Shown here: positions 1 through 10,800 of the stretch, in pieces
Numbering within the stretch: position 1 is the stretch's first letter
How the letters are laid out: the number at the start of each line of letters is the position of its first letter
Assembly (NCBI RefSeq): GCF_001426705.1
Contig: NZ_LMFC01000001.1
Span: 905,102 to 969,101 of the forward strand
From: Cellulomonas sp. Root485
GTDB lineage: Bacteria > Actinomycetota > Actinomycetes > Actinomycetales > Cellulomonadaceae
Direction: 5' to 3'
Length of the DNA: 64,000 bases
The notes under the pieces: model-generated
What the model was told of the DNA's origin: nothing
Databases searched by the model: none
What the model saw: only the letters and a program-made list of their open reading frames with translations
Made by a program: the position numbers and the translations under genes

Positions 1-423
1 GTGCCGCGCGACGCCCGCCGGTTCGCGATCACCGACCCCGTGATCGGCGGTGCGGTTTCCAGCGTGTCGCCGGTCGGGGACGAGTTCCCGGACAGCCAGT
101 TCTTCGAGATGAGCGACGCCGAACGTCTCGCGGCCCCCGGTGTGGTGGTGCGCGAGGCGGGGGTGAGCTTCGGGAACGACCGGTACGCCTCCGACGCCTC
201 GGCCGGGGTCGCGGAGCCGTTCCGGTACACCGAGATCGTCGTCGGGCCGGACGGCGTGCCCGTCGTGCTGCCCGACCCGACGCCGGCGGAACCGGGACAC
301 CTGCGGGCCGGTCTGCGGCTCGCCGCTGCGGTGCGTGCGAGCACCCGATCCGCCGTCGCCGAGCGCTACGCCGGGCAGGAGCGACCGGACGCGCCCCGGC
401 TGGCGGGGCTGGTGAGGTTCTGA
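1..423 (+). CDS. Partial hypothetical protein, first gene of giant-protein cassette
   Basis: I do not recognise this protein. The frame is open from base 1, so the GTG at position 1 may be a real start or an internal codon; at least 140 residues are visible and the gene probably begins outside the window. The visible part is soluble, with no signal peptide or membrane segment. It has a patch FRYTEIVVGPDG near residue 75 and an Ala/Arg-rich C-terminal helix region. Its TGA overlaps the ATG of the next gene (TGATG at 421-425), so the two are almost certainly translationally coupled, which ties this protein to the three large unknown proteins downstream. Confidence 0.6.
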   Translation: MPRDARRFAITDPVIGGAVSSVSPVGDEFPDSQFFEMSDAERLAAPGVVVREAGVSFGNDRYASDASAGVAEPFRYTEIVVGPDGVPVVLPDPTPAEPGHLRAGLRLAAAVRASTRSAVAERYAGQERPDAPRLAGLVRF

Positions 424-3236
424 TGTCCGAGCCGAACCTCGTCTTCCTCCCGTGGGCCCGCCGCGGGGGTGCGCTCGACCTGCCCGAGGACCGGCCCGAC
501 GGGCATCCGGCGAGCCACGCGTCGGCGACTGCCGAGGTGCGCGTCAACGGCGCCGGTCCCGCGAGCGTGTCCGTCCAGCTCCTGGGCCCCGGCGACGTCA
601 CCGCACTGGCCCCGCAGCAGGTCATCCGGACCGACCCGGCGCCCGGGACGCGCACCTTCGAGTCCAACTACCTGGCGCTCGTGGAGCTGGACGAGCCGGC
701 CCTGCCCTGGTTGTTCACACCGGCCAAGGCGTCGGCGGGACGGCTCCGACCCTGGCTGTGCCTCGTCGTGGTCCGCGAGCAGCCCGGCGTGCGGCTGGCG
801 TCGCCGACGCGCGGTTCGCTGCCGGTCCTGACGGTCGGCGCGCCGGCCCGGCCGGAGGACGAGCTGCCCGACCTCGACGAGAGCTGGGCCTGGGCGCACG
901 CGCAGCTCGCCACCGACGCATCGATGACGGACGCGGCGCTCGCCGACGCGCTCGCCGCCGACCCGGGCCGCAGCCTGTCCCGGCTGGTCTCCGGGCGCCT
1001 GCTGGCGGAGCAGACCGAGTACCTCGCCTGCGTCGTGCCCACCTTCGAGGCGGGCCGGCGGACGGGGCTGGGGGACGACCCCGGAACCGCCGAGGGCCCG
1101 GCGTGGCGCCGCGCGCCGGGCATGGGGCCGGTCGAGCTGCCCGTCCTGCACCACTGGCGGTTCGCGACCGGCCCGGCGGGCGACTTCCAGTCACTGGCTC
1201 TCGCGATCCGTGGGCGCCCGGTCGAGGACGGCTTCGGCACGCGGGCAGTGGACCTGTCCACGTCGGGGCTCGGGATCGCCGGCGCCGACGACACGCAGGT
1301 GCTGCTCGCCGGCGCCCTGCTCGCACTGGACGCTCCGGCCGAGCGGTGGTCGGACCCGGCGATGGCGGGACGGTTCGCGACCGCCCTCGTCGACGTGCTG
1401 AACACCCCCGACCAGCAGCCGGCGGCCAACCCGCTGCTGGCGCCGCCCCGCTACGGCCAGGCGTACGCGACGGCTCCGGCCCTGGACCCGGCCGCGAGCG
1501 CACGCTGGTACGAGCGGCTCAACACCGACCCGGCGCACCGGGTGGCCGCCGCGCTCGGCACGCTCGTGGTGCAGCAGCAGCAGGAGACGCTGGTGGCCGC
1601 GGCCTGGGACCAGGCGGCGGACCTGCACGCCGCGGGCCGGGTCTTCGGGCTCGCCGCGCTCGGCCTCGCGGTCGCCGACAGCCTGCACCGGCGGCACGTC
1701 GTCCCGCTGCCGCCCGAGGCCGGCCTGTTCGTGCTCGCGCCGCTGCGGGCCCGGCTCCTGCAGGCGGCCCCTGCCACCGGGGGAGCCAGCTTCGCCCAGC
1801 AGTGGGCGCAGTCGCAGCTGCCGGACCAGGCGCTGAGCCCGGTGGTCCGGCGCGTGACCCGGTCGCGCGGTCCGGTGGTGAGACGGGTCGGCCGGACCGG
1901 GTCGATCGGGAGGATCGACGTCCTCGACCGGATGGCGCCGATCTCGCGGATCGGCCGCGAGCTCACGCCGCCCGCCGGCCCGCTCACGTTCGAGGCAGGG
2001 GGTGCGTCGCTGCCGACCCCCCAGAGCCTGTCCTGGGCGCAGGTGACCCCGGACGCGGTCGACGCCGCGCCCCCGCGCCCCGGGTTCGTGATCGGGCCGA
2101 CGCCCGCACCGACCCCCGGACCGCGCCCGCTTCCCCCGTTCCCCTTCCCGGGCGGCGTCCTCGACGCCGGGCGGCGCACTGTGATCCGTGCTGACCGCCC
2201 GACGACCCCGTTCGCCCTGCGTCGACCGACGGATCCGGACGACCCGTTCCCCGACCCGGTCCCCGAGCCCGAGGATCCCGTCGAGCCCGACCCCGTCGAC
2301 CCCCGCCCCCCGCGCCGGGACAGCGCGGCCGCAGCGGCGTTCCGTGCTGCGGCGAAGCGGCACCTCGCACTGTTCCTGGCTGCGGCTCCGCCGGATCCCG
2401 TGTCGTTCGGCAGCCTGGCGGCGGAGGCGATCTTCGCCGAGGCCCTCGCCCTGACCACGCCGACCCGCACCTTCGCCGCCCGGGTGACGGGCGTACTCGA
2501 GGTGCCGGTGCCCTCAGACCCGGCGAGCCCTGCCGCGGCCGTGCCGTCGCTGCTGTTCGCCCCGCGGTTCGACGCCCCGATGTCCCGCTCGCTGGTCGAG
2601 CTCGGTCAGCACTGGCTGCTGCCCGGGCTGGACGGTGTCCCGGCCGACACCGCGCTCGGCCTGCGCACCAACGGCGAGTTCGTCGAGGCCTTCATGGTCG
2701 GGCTCAACCACGAGCTCGGGCGCGAGCTCCTCTGGCGTGAGTACCCGACGCCCATGACGGCGACGTTCTTCGACAGGTTCTGGGACGCGGCCGTGGACCC
2801 GGAGGCCCCGCCGGACGTCGCACCGCTGGACTCCTGGGCGGATCGGGCGCTCGGCGCGCCCACGGTCGTCGAGGACCGGTTCGTCCTGCTCCTGCGCAGC
2901 GAGCTGATCAAGCGCTTCCCGGACGCCCTCGTGTCGGCGGTCAAGCCGGGCCCACCGGTCGAACGGCTCCTGCCGGTGTTCCGCGGCTCGATGGACCCGG
3001 ACATCAGCTTCTTCGGGTTCACCGTGCCCCTGGCCGACGCCGATGACTGGTCGATCGTGATCGCCGAGCAGCCGGGCGCGCCGCGCTTCGGCTTCGAGGT
3101 GGGCGAGGCTCCCGTCGGCGTCAGCCACGCGCCCGCGACCGAGGCGACCTCGGCGCGCCAGGCCGCGCGCCTGCGGCAGCTGCCCGCCCGCATCACCATC
3201 CCTGTCTCGGTGCTCCTGCGGGAGCCGACGCCATGA
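423..3236 (+). CDS. Large uncharacterised soluble protein (937 aa)
   Basis: Function unknown. No signal peptide or membrane helix is visible. The N-terminal about 530 residues are globular. Residues about 540-660 form a Pro/Asp-rich, probably disordered linker with runs such as PEPEDPVEPDPVDP. A C-terminal domain follows, containing the motif GLNHELGRELLWREYP near residue 760. From memory, this motif recurs in large uncharacterised proteins of several phyla, but I cannot name a family or verify this. The start ATG overlaps the upstream stop, and the stop overlaps the next ATG (ATGA at 3233-3236). Strict coupling across the cassette suggests the products act together in fixed ratio. No catalytic signature is evident. 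Confidence 0.75.
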   Translation: MSEPNLVFLPWARRGGALDLPEDRPDGHPASHASATAEVRVNGAGPASVSVQLLGPGDVTALAPQQVIRTDPAPGTRTFESNYLALVELDEPALPWLFTPAKASAGRLRPWLCLVVVREQPGVRLASPTRGSLPVLTVGAPARPEDELPDLDESWAWAHAQLATDASMTDAALADALAADPGRSLSRLVSGRLLAEQTEYLACVVPTFEAGRRTGLGDDPGTAEGPAWRRAPGMGPVELPVLHHWRFATGPAGDFQSLALAIRGRPVEDGFGTRAVDLSTSGLGIAGADDTQVLLAGALLALDAPAERWSDPAMAGRFATALVDVLNTPDQQPAANPLLAPPRYGQAYATAPALDPAASARWYERLNTDPAHRVAAALGTLVVQQQQETLVAAAWDQAADLHAAGRVFGLAALGLAVADSLHRRHVVPLPPEAGLFVLAPLRARLLQAAPATGGASFAQQWAQSQLPDQALSPVVRRVTRSRGPVVRRVGRTGSIGRIDVLDRMAPISRIGRELTPPAGPLTFEAGGASLPTPQSLSWAQVTPDAVDAAPPRPGFVIGPTPAPTPGPRPLPPFPFPGGVLDAGRRTVIRADRPTTPFALRRPTDPDDPFPDPVPEPEDPVEPDPVDPRPPRRDSAAAAAFRAAAKRHLALFLAAAPPDPVSFGSLAAEAIFAEALALTTPTRTFAARVTGVLEVPVPSDPASPAAAVPSLLFAPRFDAPMSRSLVELGQHWLLPGLDGVPADTALGLRTNGEFVEAFMVGLNHELGRELLWREYPTPMTATFFDRFWDAAVDPEAPPDVAPLDSWADRALGAPTVVEDRFVLLLRSELIKRFPDALVSAVKPGPPVERLLPVFRGSMDPDISFFGFTVPLADADDWSIVIAEQPGAPRFGFEVGEAPVGVSHAPATEATSARQAARLRQLPARITIPVSVLLREPTP

Positions 3237-6200
3237 CCGATCCGCTCGACCTCGCAGCGCTCACGTCGGACGCCCTCGCGGCCGACGCGCGGCTCACCAC
3301 GCCGGTGGGGGAGTCCCAGCACCCGCTGGTGCTGCTCCCCGTGCGCCTGGAGACCCGCTACCGCACCGACGAGCTGCTGGTGCGGGTGTATCCCGACCAG
3401 CTGCACGTCGACGCCCACGACCCACGGCTGTCCGCCGCCGAGATCGCCGCGGGCGAGGAGTTCTGGCGCGTGCAGTGGCGCACGGGCACCGACAGGGACC
3501 GCGCGCAGCGGGCCTGGACCGCGCTGGCCGACCGGTACGGGCCCGGACGGGCAGCCTGGGTGGTGCGCGCCACGACCCCCACCAACCCGCAGTCCCGGCC
3601 GGAGACCGCGGTGGCCGACGGCGCGCCGCTGACGACCGAGCCGACGTTCCCTGCCCTGGCGGCCACCGAGCTGCGGAGTACCCCGGTCGCGCGCCTGCTG
3701 CCCACCCGCTGGACGGCGACCGCCTACGCGCAGGGGGCGGTGGTGGCGGTCGCCACCGGTCGCCCGATCACCGCCGACCTCGCCGTCGGCCCCGACCTGT
3801 CGTCGCCGCTGGTCGACGAGGAGGACGACGACGAGGTCGCGGCGGTGGACCAGGCGATGAGCTGGCTCGTCGACTTCGACACCGCGGAGCAGGTCGGCAT
3901 GGCGCTGCGCCTCCCGGTGTCCGGCCCGGTGGACCTGCTGCTCGTCACCGGGGTGCGCGACGCGGGGGCGGACGTCGCCCAGCTCCTGGACGCCCAGCGC
4001 TACAGCGAGGGCCTGGCGTTCCTCACCCCGGAGACGCTCACGAACAACACCGAGGACGAGGCCGCGGGCTGGTCCAGCGCGGCGGCCGGATCGTGGCCAC
4101 CGCCGTCCGGACCGCCCGCACCGGGGACCTCCGGCGTGCTCGCGGCAAGCGCTCTCGGGGTGGACCCCGGGTCGCTGCCGGCGGGCGACTCGGCGGACGA
4201 GCGCCTGGCCGAGGCGATGAGCACGGTGCTGTGGCCGGTCACGTGGGGGTACTGGCTGCCGCAGCTCGCAGGGGTGGCGCTCGCCGACGCGGACTGGGCG
4301 CGGGACCACGCGCGGCGCTTCGTGCGGCCGGCAGGTCCGCTGCCGACGCTGCGCGTGGGCCGCCAGCCGTACGGGCTGCTGCCGGTGACCTCGCTGGGCC
4401 GGTTCGCGGGCGACGAGCGCACGAACCGGCTGCGCCGAGCGCTGACCGGACTCGTCGACGGCGCCTGGCGACCGGCTCTCGGTCGGGCGCCGCGGGTCGG
4501 CCGGGGTGACGTCGCGGCCGACCTGGTCGACGTGCTCCGGCTGGGTGCGCGGTCCGACCGGCTGCGCGTCCGGCGCGCGTTCGGTGCGCGGTTCGCGGAG
4601 CACGTCCAGCTCCTGCTCGGCCGCTCGCTGGGCGACGCCGGGTTCTGGAACGTCGCCCGGGACCGGGCGCTGCCGGTCGCGGCCGCCGCGGGCGTCGGGG
4701 TGCGGCCGGGCACGCTGACCGTGCACGAACCGGACAGCGCGCCCGTCACGGTGCCGCTGGTGAGCGAGGCCCGGCACCTGCAGGACGTGCTGGCGGCCGA
4801 CGTCGACCAGCTCGCGGCCGGCGGCGACGACCCGCCGCCGTCCCTCCTGGTCGCACTCGTCCGGCACGCCCTGCTGCGCGAGCACGCGACCGCGGCGGCG
4901 CGGCTGCTCGGCCCCGACGCACCTGATGTGACCGACGAGGAGCTCGACGGCTTCGGCGAGGCCTCGACCGGATGGCGGGCGCAGCGCGACGCGTCCCTGC
5001 CGGACGGCCGGACCGTGCGGGAACGCCTTGCCGACGGGACCGACCCGCACCTGTCCGCGTTCCGCGCGGCCGTCGAGGTGCTCGCGGCCGCCGACACCGC
5101 GTCGCTGGAACGCCACCTGCTCGGCACGCTGGACGCCGCGGCGTACCGGATCGACGCGTGGGCGACGTCGCTCGCGAGCCGGCGGCTGGCCGAGCTGCGC
5201 GCGAGCGACGCGCAGGGTGCGCTCGTCGGGGGCTACGGGTGGTCGGAGCAGCTGGTCCCGTCGGCAGCCGACGTGCTCACCGAGACGCCTCCCGGCGAAC
5301 CGGGTCCGCTCCTGTCCGCGGTCGAGGACCCCGGGTTCCTGCACGCACCGTCGATCCACCAGGCTCAGGTGTCCGCCCTGCTGCGCAACGCCCACCTCGC
5401 GCACGGCGGCGGCACGGACACGCCCTTCGCCGTGAGTCTGACGTCCGAGCGGGTCCGGCTGGCCCGCTCGGTCGTCGACGGGGTCCGCGCCGGCCGCTCG
5501 GTCAACGTCGTGCTCGGCTACCTGGTGGAGCGTGACCTGCACGACCGCGGGCTGGACGAGGCCGTCGACAACGCCCGCGAGGTGTCGCCCCTGCCCGGCG
5601 AGGAGCACCTGCCGCCGGCCGCGCGACGTCTGGACGGGCTGAGCCTGCACCGGCTCTGGGCCGCCAGCGAGGACCACGCCATCGACCACCTGGTCGGCGG
5701 GAACCCGAGCGACGCCGACCGCACGGCGGCGCAGGCCGTCCTGCGTCGGCTCGGCTCGGCCGTGGACGCGTGTGCCGACCTCCTGCAGGCCGAGCAGGTC
5801 CACCAGTTCGCGCTGGGTGACCTGGACCGCGCGGTGAGCTCCGTGACGGACTTCGACCGTGGCCTCGTGCCGCCGGCGAACCTGGACGTCGTGCAGACGC
5901 CGCGGACCGGGGTGGGGGTCACGCACCGGGTCGGCATCCTGCTCGACCCGGACGCTGCGACGACGCCGGGCTGGGCCGGACCGGCGACGTCCCCGCGCGC
6001 CGCTGCCGAGCCAGGGCTGGACGCGTGGCTGGGCAGGATGCTCGGCGCGGCGTCCGGGCGGACGGTGACGGTGCGGGACGCCGCCGGCGAGCTCCTGGTG
6101 CCCGTGCCGCTGCCGGAGCTGGGTGTCTCGGCGGGCGACGTCGTCCGGATGGCCGGTGCGGGGGAGCACGGGCTGGCGGAGCTCGCGGCGCGTGCGGCGG

Positions 6201-7306
6201 TCGCGTCCGGCGCGGACCTGCTGCGGCCCGTGCTCGTGCTCGACGGCCCGCTCCTGGACCTTCTGGAGGTCGGTCGCTCACTGGCCGCGCTGCTCGGTCC
6301 GGCCACACCGATGGACGGCGGGACGCTGCAGCCGCCGCACGCGGACGCCGGACCCGGGGTCGACGTCGCCGAGCTCGATGCACGGGCCGCGGCCGCGCTC
6401 GGGGCCGTGCAGGCCGCGGTCGGCGCCCTCTCGGGCGCGTCGGTCCGGGCCGCCGTGGTCGCCAGCTGGTCGCTGGGCGTCGGCGACGCCGCGGTGCCCG
6501 TCGAGACCACCGAGCAGGGCTGGTCCGCCGCCGCGGTCCGCGCCCGCGACCAGCTGGAGGGTCGGCTCGTCGAGGCGGCCGCCGTCGAGACGGACCCGTC
6601 GGCGCCCGCCTGGGCGGCCACCCTGCAGCGGCTGCGGGTGCTGCTGGGGCCGGGGTTCGTCGCGCTGCCGCGGTTCGTCCCGCCCACGACGGCCGACCTC
6701 GTGGCCTCGCGCGACGACCCCGGCCTGGTCGGCGAGGACGCGTTGGCCGTCGAGGTCTGGCTGACCCGGATGGAACGCGTCCGCGAGCCGCTGGGCCGGC
6801 TGGGGATCGCGCTGCGGGAGGCGGAGGCGCTCGGCGGGCCTGCGTTCGCGCTGGGCGCGGCGCAGGTGCCGTACGCGGCCGGGGACGTCTGGAACGCGCT
6901 GCCCGCGGACCACCACGTGGACGGCGCGGTCTCCCTCGCGCTGTCGGGCGCCGAGCTCGTCGCACCCGGCCGGGTGCTCGCCGGGCTGCTCGTCGACGAG
7001 TGGACGGAGGTGATCCCGTCCGCGACCGAGACCACGGGGGTCGCCTTCCGCTACGACCCGCCGGACCTCATGGCGCCGCAGGCGATCCTGCTCGCGGTGC
7101 CCCCGGTCCTCGGGGAGCCGTGGACGGTCGGCACGCTGAACCAGGTCCTGATCGAGACCTTGGAACAGGCGCACCTGCGTGCCGTCCCGCCGTCGGCGCT
7201 CGGGGCGGTCCGCCAGTACCTGCCGGCCACCGTGCTCGCCTACAACGCCGACCGCGACGCCGTGTCCACCAACCCGAACGCCCTGACCCAGCCGGTGGTG
7301 GACTGA
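3233..7306 (+). CDS. Giant uncharacterised soluble protein (1357 aa)
   Basis: Function unknown. The protein opens with a short leader and then the patch PLVLLPVRLETRYRTDELL (residues about 30-50), followed by LLVRVYPDQLHVDAHDP. Near residue 380 it has LRVGRQPYGLLPVTSLGRF. These Arg/Pro/aromatic patches look like conserved family signatures that I have seen in large hypothetical proteins, but no enzyme family is recognisable. An acidic stretch (EEDDDE) lies near residue 200. There are no transmembrane helices and no secretion signal, so it is probably cytoplasmic or assembled into a larger particle. It overlaps the upstream gene by 4 nt, and the next gene starts 1 nt after its stop. Confidence 0.75.
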   Translation: MTDPLDLAALTSDALAADARLTTPVGESQHPLVLLPVRLETRYRTDELLVRVYPDQLHVDAHDPRLSAAEIAAGEEFWRVQWRTGTDRDRAQRAWTALADRYGPGRAAWVVRATTPTNPQSRPETAVADGAPLTTEPTFPALAATELRSTPVARLLPTRWTATAYAQGAVVAVATGRPITADLAVGPDLSSPLVDEEDDDEVAAVDQAMSWLVDFDTAEQVGMALRLPVSGPVDLLLVTGVRDAGADVAQLLDAQRYSEGLAFLTPETLTNNTEDEAAGWSSAAAGSWPPPSGPPAPGTSGVLAASALGVDPGSLPAGDSADERLAEAMSTVLWPVTWGYWLPQLAGVALADADWARDHARRFVRPAGPLPTLRVGRQPYGLLPVTSLGRFAGDERTNRLRRALTGLVDGAWRPALGRAPRVGRGDVAADLVDVLRLGARSDRLRVRRAFGARFAEHVQLLLGRSLGDAGFWNVARDRALPVAAAAGVGVRPGTLTVHEPDSAPVTVPLVSEARHLQDVLAADVDQLAAGGDDPPPSLLVALVRHALLREHATAAARLLGPDAPDVTDEELDGFGEASTGWRAQRDASLPDGRTVRERLADGTDPHLSAFRAAVEVLAAADTASLERHLLGTLDAAAYRIDAWATSLASRRLAELRASDAQGALVGGYGWSEQLVPSAADVLTETPPGEPGPLLSAVEDPGFLHAPSIHQAQVSALLRNAHLAHGGGTDTPFAVSLTSERVRLARSVVDGVRAGRSVNVVLGYLVERDLHDRGLDEAVDNAREVSPLPGEEHLPPAARRLDGLSLHRLWAASEDHAIDHLVGGNPSDADRTAAQAVLRRLGSAVDACADLLQAEQVHQFALGDLDRAVSSVTDFDRGLVPPANLDVVQTPRTGVGVTHRVGILLDPDAATTPGWAGPATSPRAAAEPGLDAWLGRMLGAASGRTVTVRDAAGELLVPVPLPELGVSAGDVVRMAGAGEHGLAELAARAAVASGADLLRPVLVLDGPLLDLLEVGRSLAALLGPATPMDGGTLQPPHADAGPGVDVAELDARAAAALGAVQAAVGALSGASVRAAVVASWSLGVGDAAVPVETTEQGWSAAAVRARDQLEGRLVEAAAVETDPSAPAWAATLQRLRVLLGPGFVALPRFVPPTTADLVASRDDPGLVGEDALAVEVWLTRMERVREPLGRLGIALREAEALGGPAFALGAAQVPYAAGDVWNALPADHHVDGAVSLALSGAELVAPGRVLAGLLVDEWTEVIPSATETTGVAFRYDPPDLMAPQAILLAVPPVLGEPWTVGTLNQVLIETLEQAHLRAVPPSALGAVRQYLPATVLAYNADRDAVSTNPNALTQPVVD

Positions 7307-7307
7307 C

Positions 7308-9047
7308 ATGGCCTCGATCACCACGTTCTCGCGGCTCGAGCCCGAGCCGCAGCGGCCCGACGTCAGCGCCGGCGCCTCGGCGCCCGTGCAGGACCCGATG
7401 TGGCTGCTGGCCCGGCAGTGGCAGCTCGGGGAGTTCGCAGGGCACGACGGAGGCACCCCGGTGCTGGCGCGCTGGCGCGGGGTCGCCGCACGACCGACGC
7501 GCTTCGTGGCAGGCCCGATCCCGCCCGACACCCCGATGCAGGCGCCGCGGTTCGACGCACTGGCGGCTCCGCTGGAGACGCTCGTCGAGCGCGCGGGCAC
7601 GCCGTTGCCGTCGACGGCCGAGTCCGCGGAGGGTCTGCGCCTGGCCGTCGACACCGGGCGGCTGTTCCTCCGCGTCCTCGCCCTGCAGACGACGTCGCGC
7701 GACTACGGACCCGACGTCGTGCGGGCGTTCGCGGTGCCGGAGCCGACCCCGGACGGGCTGGCGAGGCTCGACCCGGCGACCGCGGCCTACGCGCGGTTGC
7801 ACGCCGGTCGCAGCCTGGACGGCCGGCGCCTGCGAGCCGAGCTGCGCGGCCATGACCTCCTGCGGCTTCCCGTCGAGATCCACCAGTCCGACCGCGCCGA
7901 GCTCCGGGCGGCCGGTGCCGACTGGCTGCGACTGGTTGCCGGTCTGTTCAGCGATGCCGATCCGGACGCGACGAGCTGGCAGCCCGCCCGGTTCGAGCAC
8001 ACGGCCTCGTTCGCGGGGCGGATGTCCGCGGAGCCGACGAGCGAGACGACGCTGACCGCCCACCGCTACGACAGCGACACCCTCGACTGGTACGAGCTCG
8101 ACGTGAACGGCGAGGTGAACCTGGGCACGACGCCCGCGGAGGCCGGCCAGGCGGTGACCCGGACGGTCATGCCGGCGCCCGTGACCGCGCCGGGCCTGCC
8201 CGCCCGCCGGTTCTGGGAGCTCGAGGACGGTCGCCTCAACCTCGCCGCACTCCGGCCTGCCGAGACGGACCTGGGCCAGCTGCTCCTGATCGAGACCCTG
8301 TCCGGGTTCGGGAACGACTGGTTCGTCATCGGGGTGGAGCTGCCCGTCGGCCACCTGGTGTCCGCGACGTCGCTCGTGGTCACCGACACGTTCGGCTCCC
8401 GCACCCTGCTGCGACCGCACGGCGACCACCGGCTCGGCGCGACACCCCGCTGGGGGCTCTTCCAGCACGCCATGCCGTTCGACCGCGACGAGCCCGAGGG
8501 CGTCCCGATCAGCAACCTGCTGTACCTCGCTCCGCGCCTGGCGCAGCCCGTGGTGGGGCCGGTGGTGGAGCAGGTCGTGCTGGCCCGTGACGAGCAGGCG
8601 AACCTCGGCTGGGCCGTCGAGCAGCTGCTCGAGTCGCCGCTCCAGGTGGGCGTCGAGCTGTCCGCAGCCCGGCCGCCCGAGCCGCCCGGCGACCCCGACG
8701 TCGCGCCGGACTACCACCTGGCCCAGGCCCCGCCACCGCACTGGATCCCGCTGCTCCCGGTCCGCGTCGACGGCACCGAGCAGGTCGCGCTGGCCCGGGG
8801 GTCGGTGCTGGACCTGTCCGGCGGGCGCCACGTCGTCAGCAGCGTGACCGCGCTGCTGGGCGGCGGCCCCGACGGCGCCCTGCTCATCCCGGAGGAGGAG
8901 GTGCCCAGCGGCGGCCGGGTCGTCGAGCGGTCGTACCAGTCGGCGCGCTGGGTCGACGGGTCCCTGCACGTCTGGGCGGCCCACCGGACGAGGGTCAGCA
9001 CGGGTCTGCCGCCCAGCGGCGTGCGGTACGACTACCTCGTGGAGTGA
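7308..9047 (+). CDS. Uncharacterised soluble protein, last gene of cassette (579 aa)
   Basis: Function unknown. The N-terminus carries MWLLARQWQLGEFAGHDGG near residue 28, a Trp/Gln-rich signature that I associate only with hypothetical proteins. Beyond this the sequence is mixed beta-rich, with no signal peptide, membrane segment or catalytic motif that I can identify. ATG at 7308 follows the upstream TGA by one base, so it belongs to the same polycistronic unit. A perfect 12-bp hairpin begins 10 bases after its stop and closes the operon. Confidence 0.75.
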   Translation: MASITTFSRLEPEPQRPDVSAGASAPVQDPMWLLARQWQLGEFAGHDGGTPVLARWRGVAARPTRFVAGPIPPDTPMQAPRFDALAAPLETLVERAGTPLPSTAESAEGLRLAVDTGRLFLRVLALQTTSRDYGPDVVRAFAVPEPTPDGLARLDPATAAYARLHAGRSLDGRRLRAELRGHDLLRLPVEIHQSDRAELRAAGADWLRLVAGLFSDADPDATSWQPARFEHTASFAGRMSAEPTSETTLTAHRYDSDTLDWYELDVNGEVNLGTTPAEAGQAVTRTVMPAPVTAPGLPARRFWELEDGRLNLAALRPAETDLGQLLLIETLSGFGNDWFVIGVELPVGHLVSATSLVVTDTFGSRTLLRPHGDHRLGATPRWGLFQHAMPFDRDEPEGVPISNLLYLAPRLAQPVVGPVVEQVVLARDEQANLGWAVEQLLESPLQVGVELSAARPPEPPGDPDVAPDYHLAQAPPPHWIPLLPVRVDGTEQVALARGSVLDLSGGRHVVSSVTALLGGGPDGALLIPEEEVPSGGRVVERSYQSARWVDGSLHVWAAHRTRVSTGLPPSGVRYDYLVE

Positions 9048-9056
9048 GCACGACCG

Positions 9057-9092
9057 TGCCCGACCGCCACCCTGCACACCGGCGGTCGGGCA
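9057..9092 (+). terminator. Intrinsic-type hairpin after giant-protein cassette
   Basis: A perfect 12-bp inverted repeat (TGCCCGACCGCC at 9057-9068 with 9081-9092) encloses a 12-nt loop, starting 10 bases after the stop at 9047. There is no U-tract, as is common for actinobacterial hairpin terminators. Confidence 0.75.
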
Positions 9093-9105
9093 CGGAGCTG
9101 CGCGG

Positions 9106-9148
9106 GTCGACCCCGACCGTCCCGTGCGGAGCGACGGTCGGGGTCGAC
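9106..9148 (-). terminator. Hairpin terminator of xylanase 1
   Basis: A perfect 16-bp inverted repeat (9106-9121 with 9133-9148) encloses an 11-nt loop and lies 5 bases beyond the xylanase 1 stop on the minus strand. Together with the separate hairpin at 9057-9092, each of the two convergent units has its own structure. Confidence 0.8.
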
Positions 9149-9153
9149 GTGGG

Positions 9154-10629
<1,476 letters not shown>

Positions 10630-10661
10630 TCACACTGCCCGTGCCCACTCCCGGCCTCCAG

Positions 10662-10672
10662 GTCACGAAACG
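10662..10672 (-). promoter_or_regulatory. CGTTTCGTGAC element shared by both xylanase promoters
   Basis: Reading toward xylanase 1 this is CGTTTCGTGAC, immediately downstream of the CACCGGTG palindrome. The xylanase 2 promoter has CGTTTCGTAAC at 13488-13498, a 10 of 11 match. It could be a second operator or part of the core promoter; the role is inferred. Confidence 0.4.
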
Positions 10673-10673
10673 A

Positions 10674-10689
10674 TTTACACCGGTGTAAA
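10674..10689. promoter_or_regulatory. Perfect LacI-type operator palindrome
   Basis: TTTACACCGGTGTAAA is a perfect 16-bp palindrome with the central CG typical of LacI-family operators. It sits in the region between divergent xylanase 1 and the LacI gene, where it could control both. Related copies occur at 11923-11938 and 13451-13466. Confidence 0.75.
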
Positions 10690-10800
10690 CGGCTTACTCG
10701 ACGGGGTCCCGCGACCGTCGGGTATGTTGCGACCGCCCGAGTCGTGGCGCTCAGGCTGCCGGGGCCCGCGCTGCCGACACGGCGAGGTGAAGGAGGGGCT

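Noticed and set aside
2606..6169. 1187-codon open frame on the minus strand
   Set aside because: It is antisense to the coupled cassette; its translation is Arg/Gly/Pro-biased without domains, as expected for a GC-rich shadow frame.
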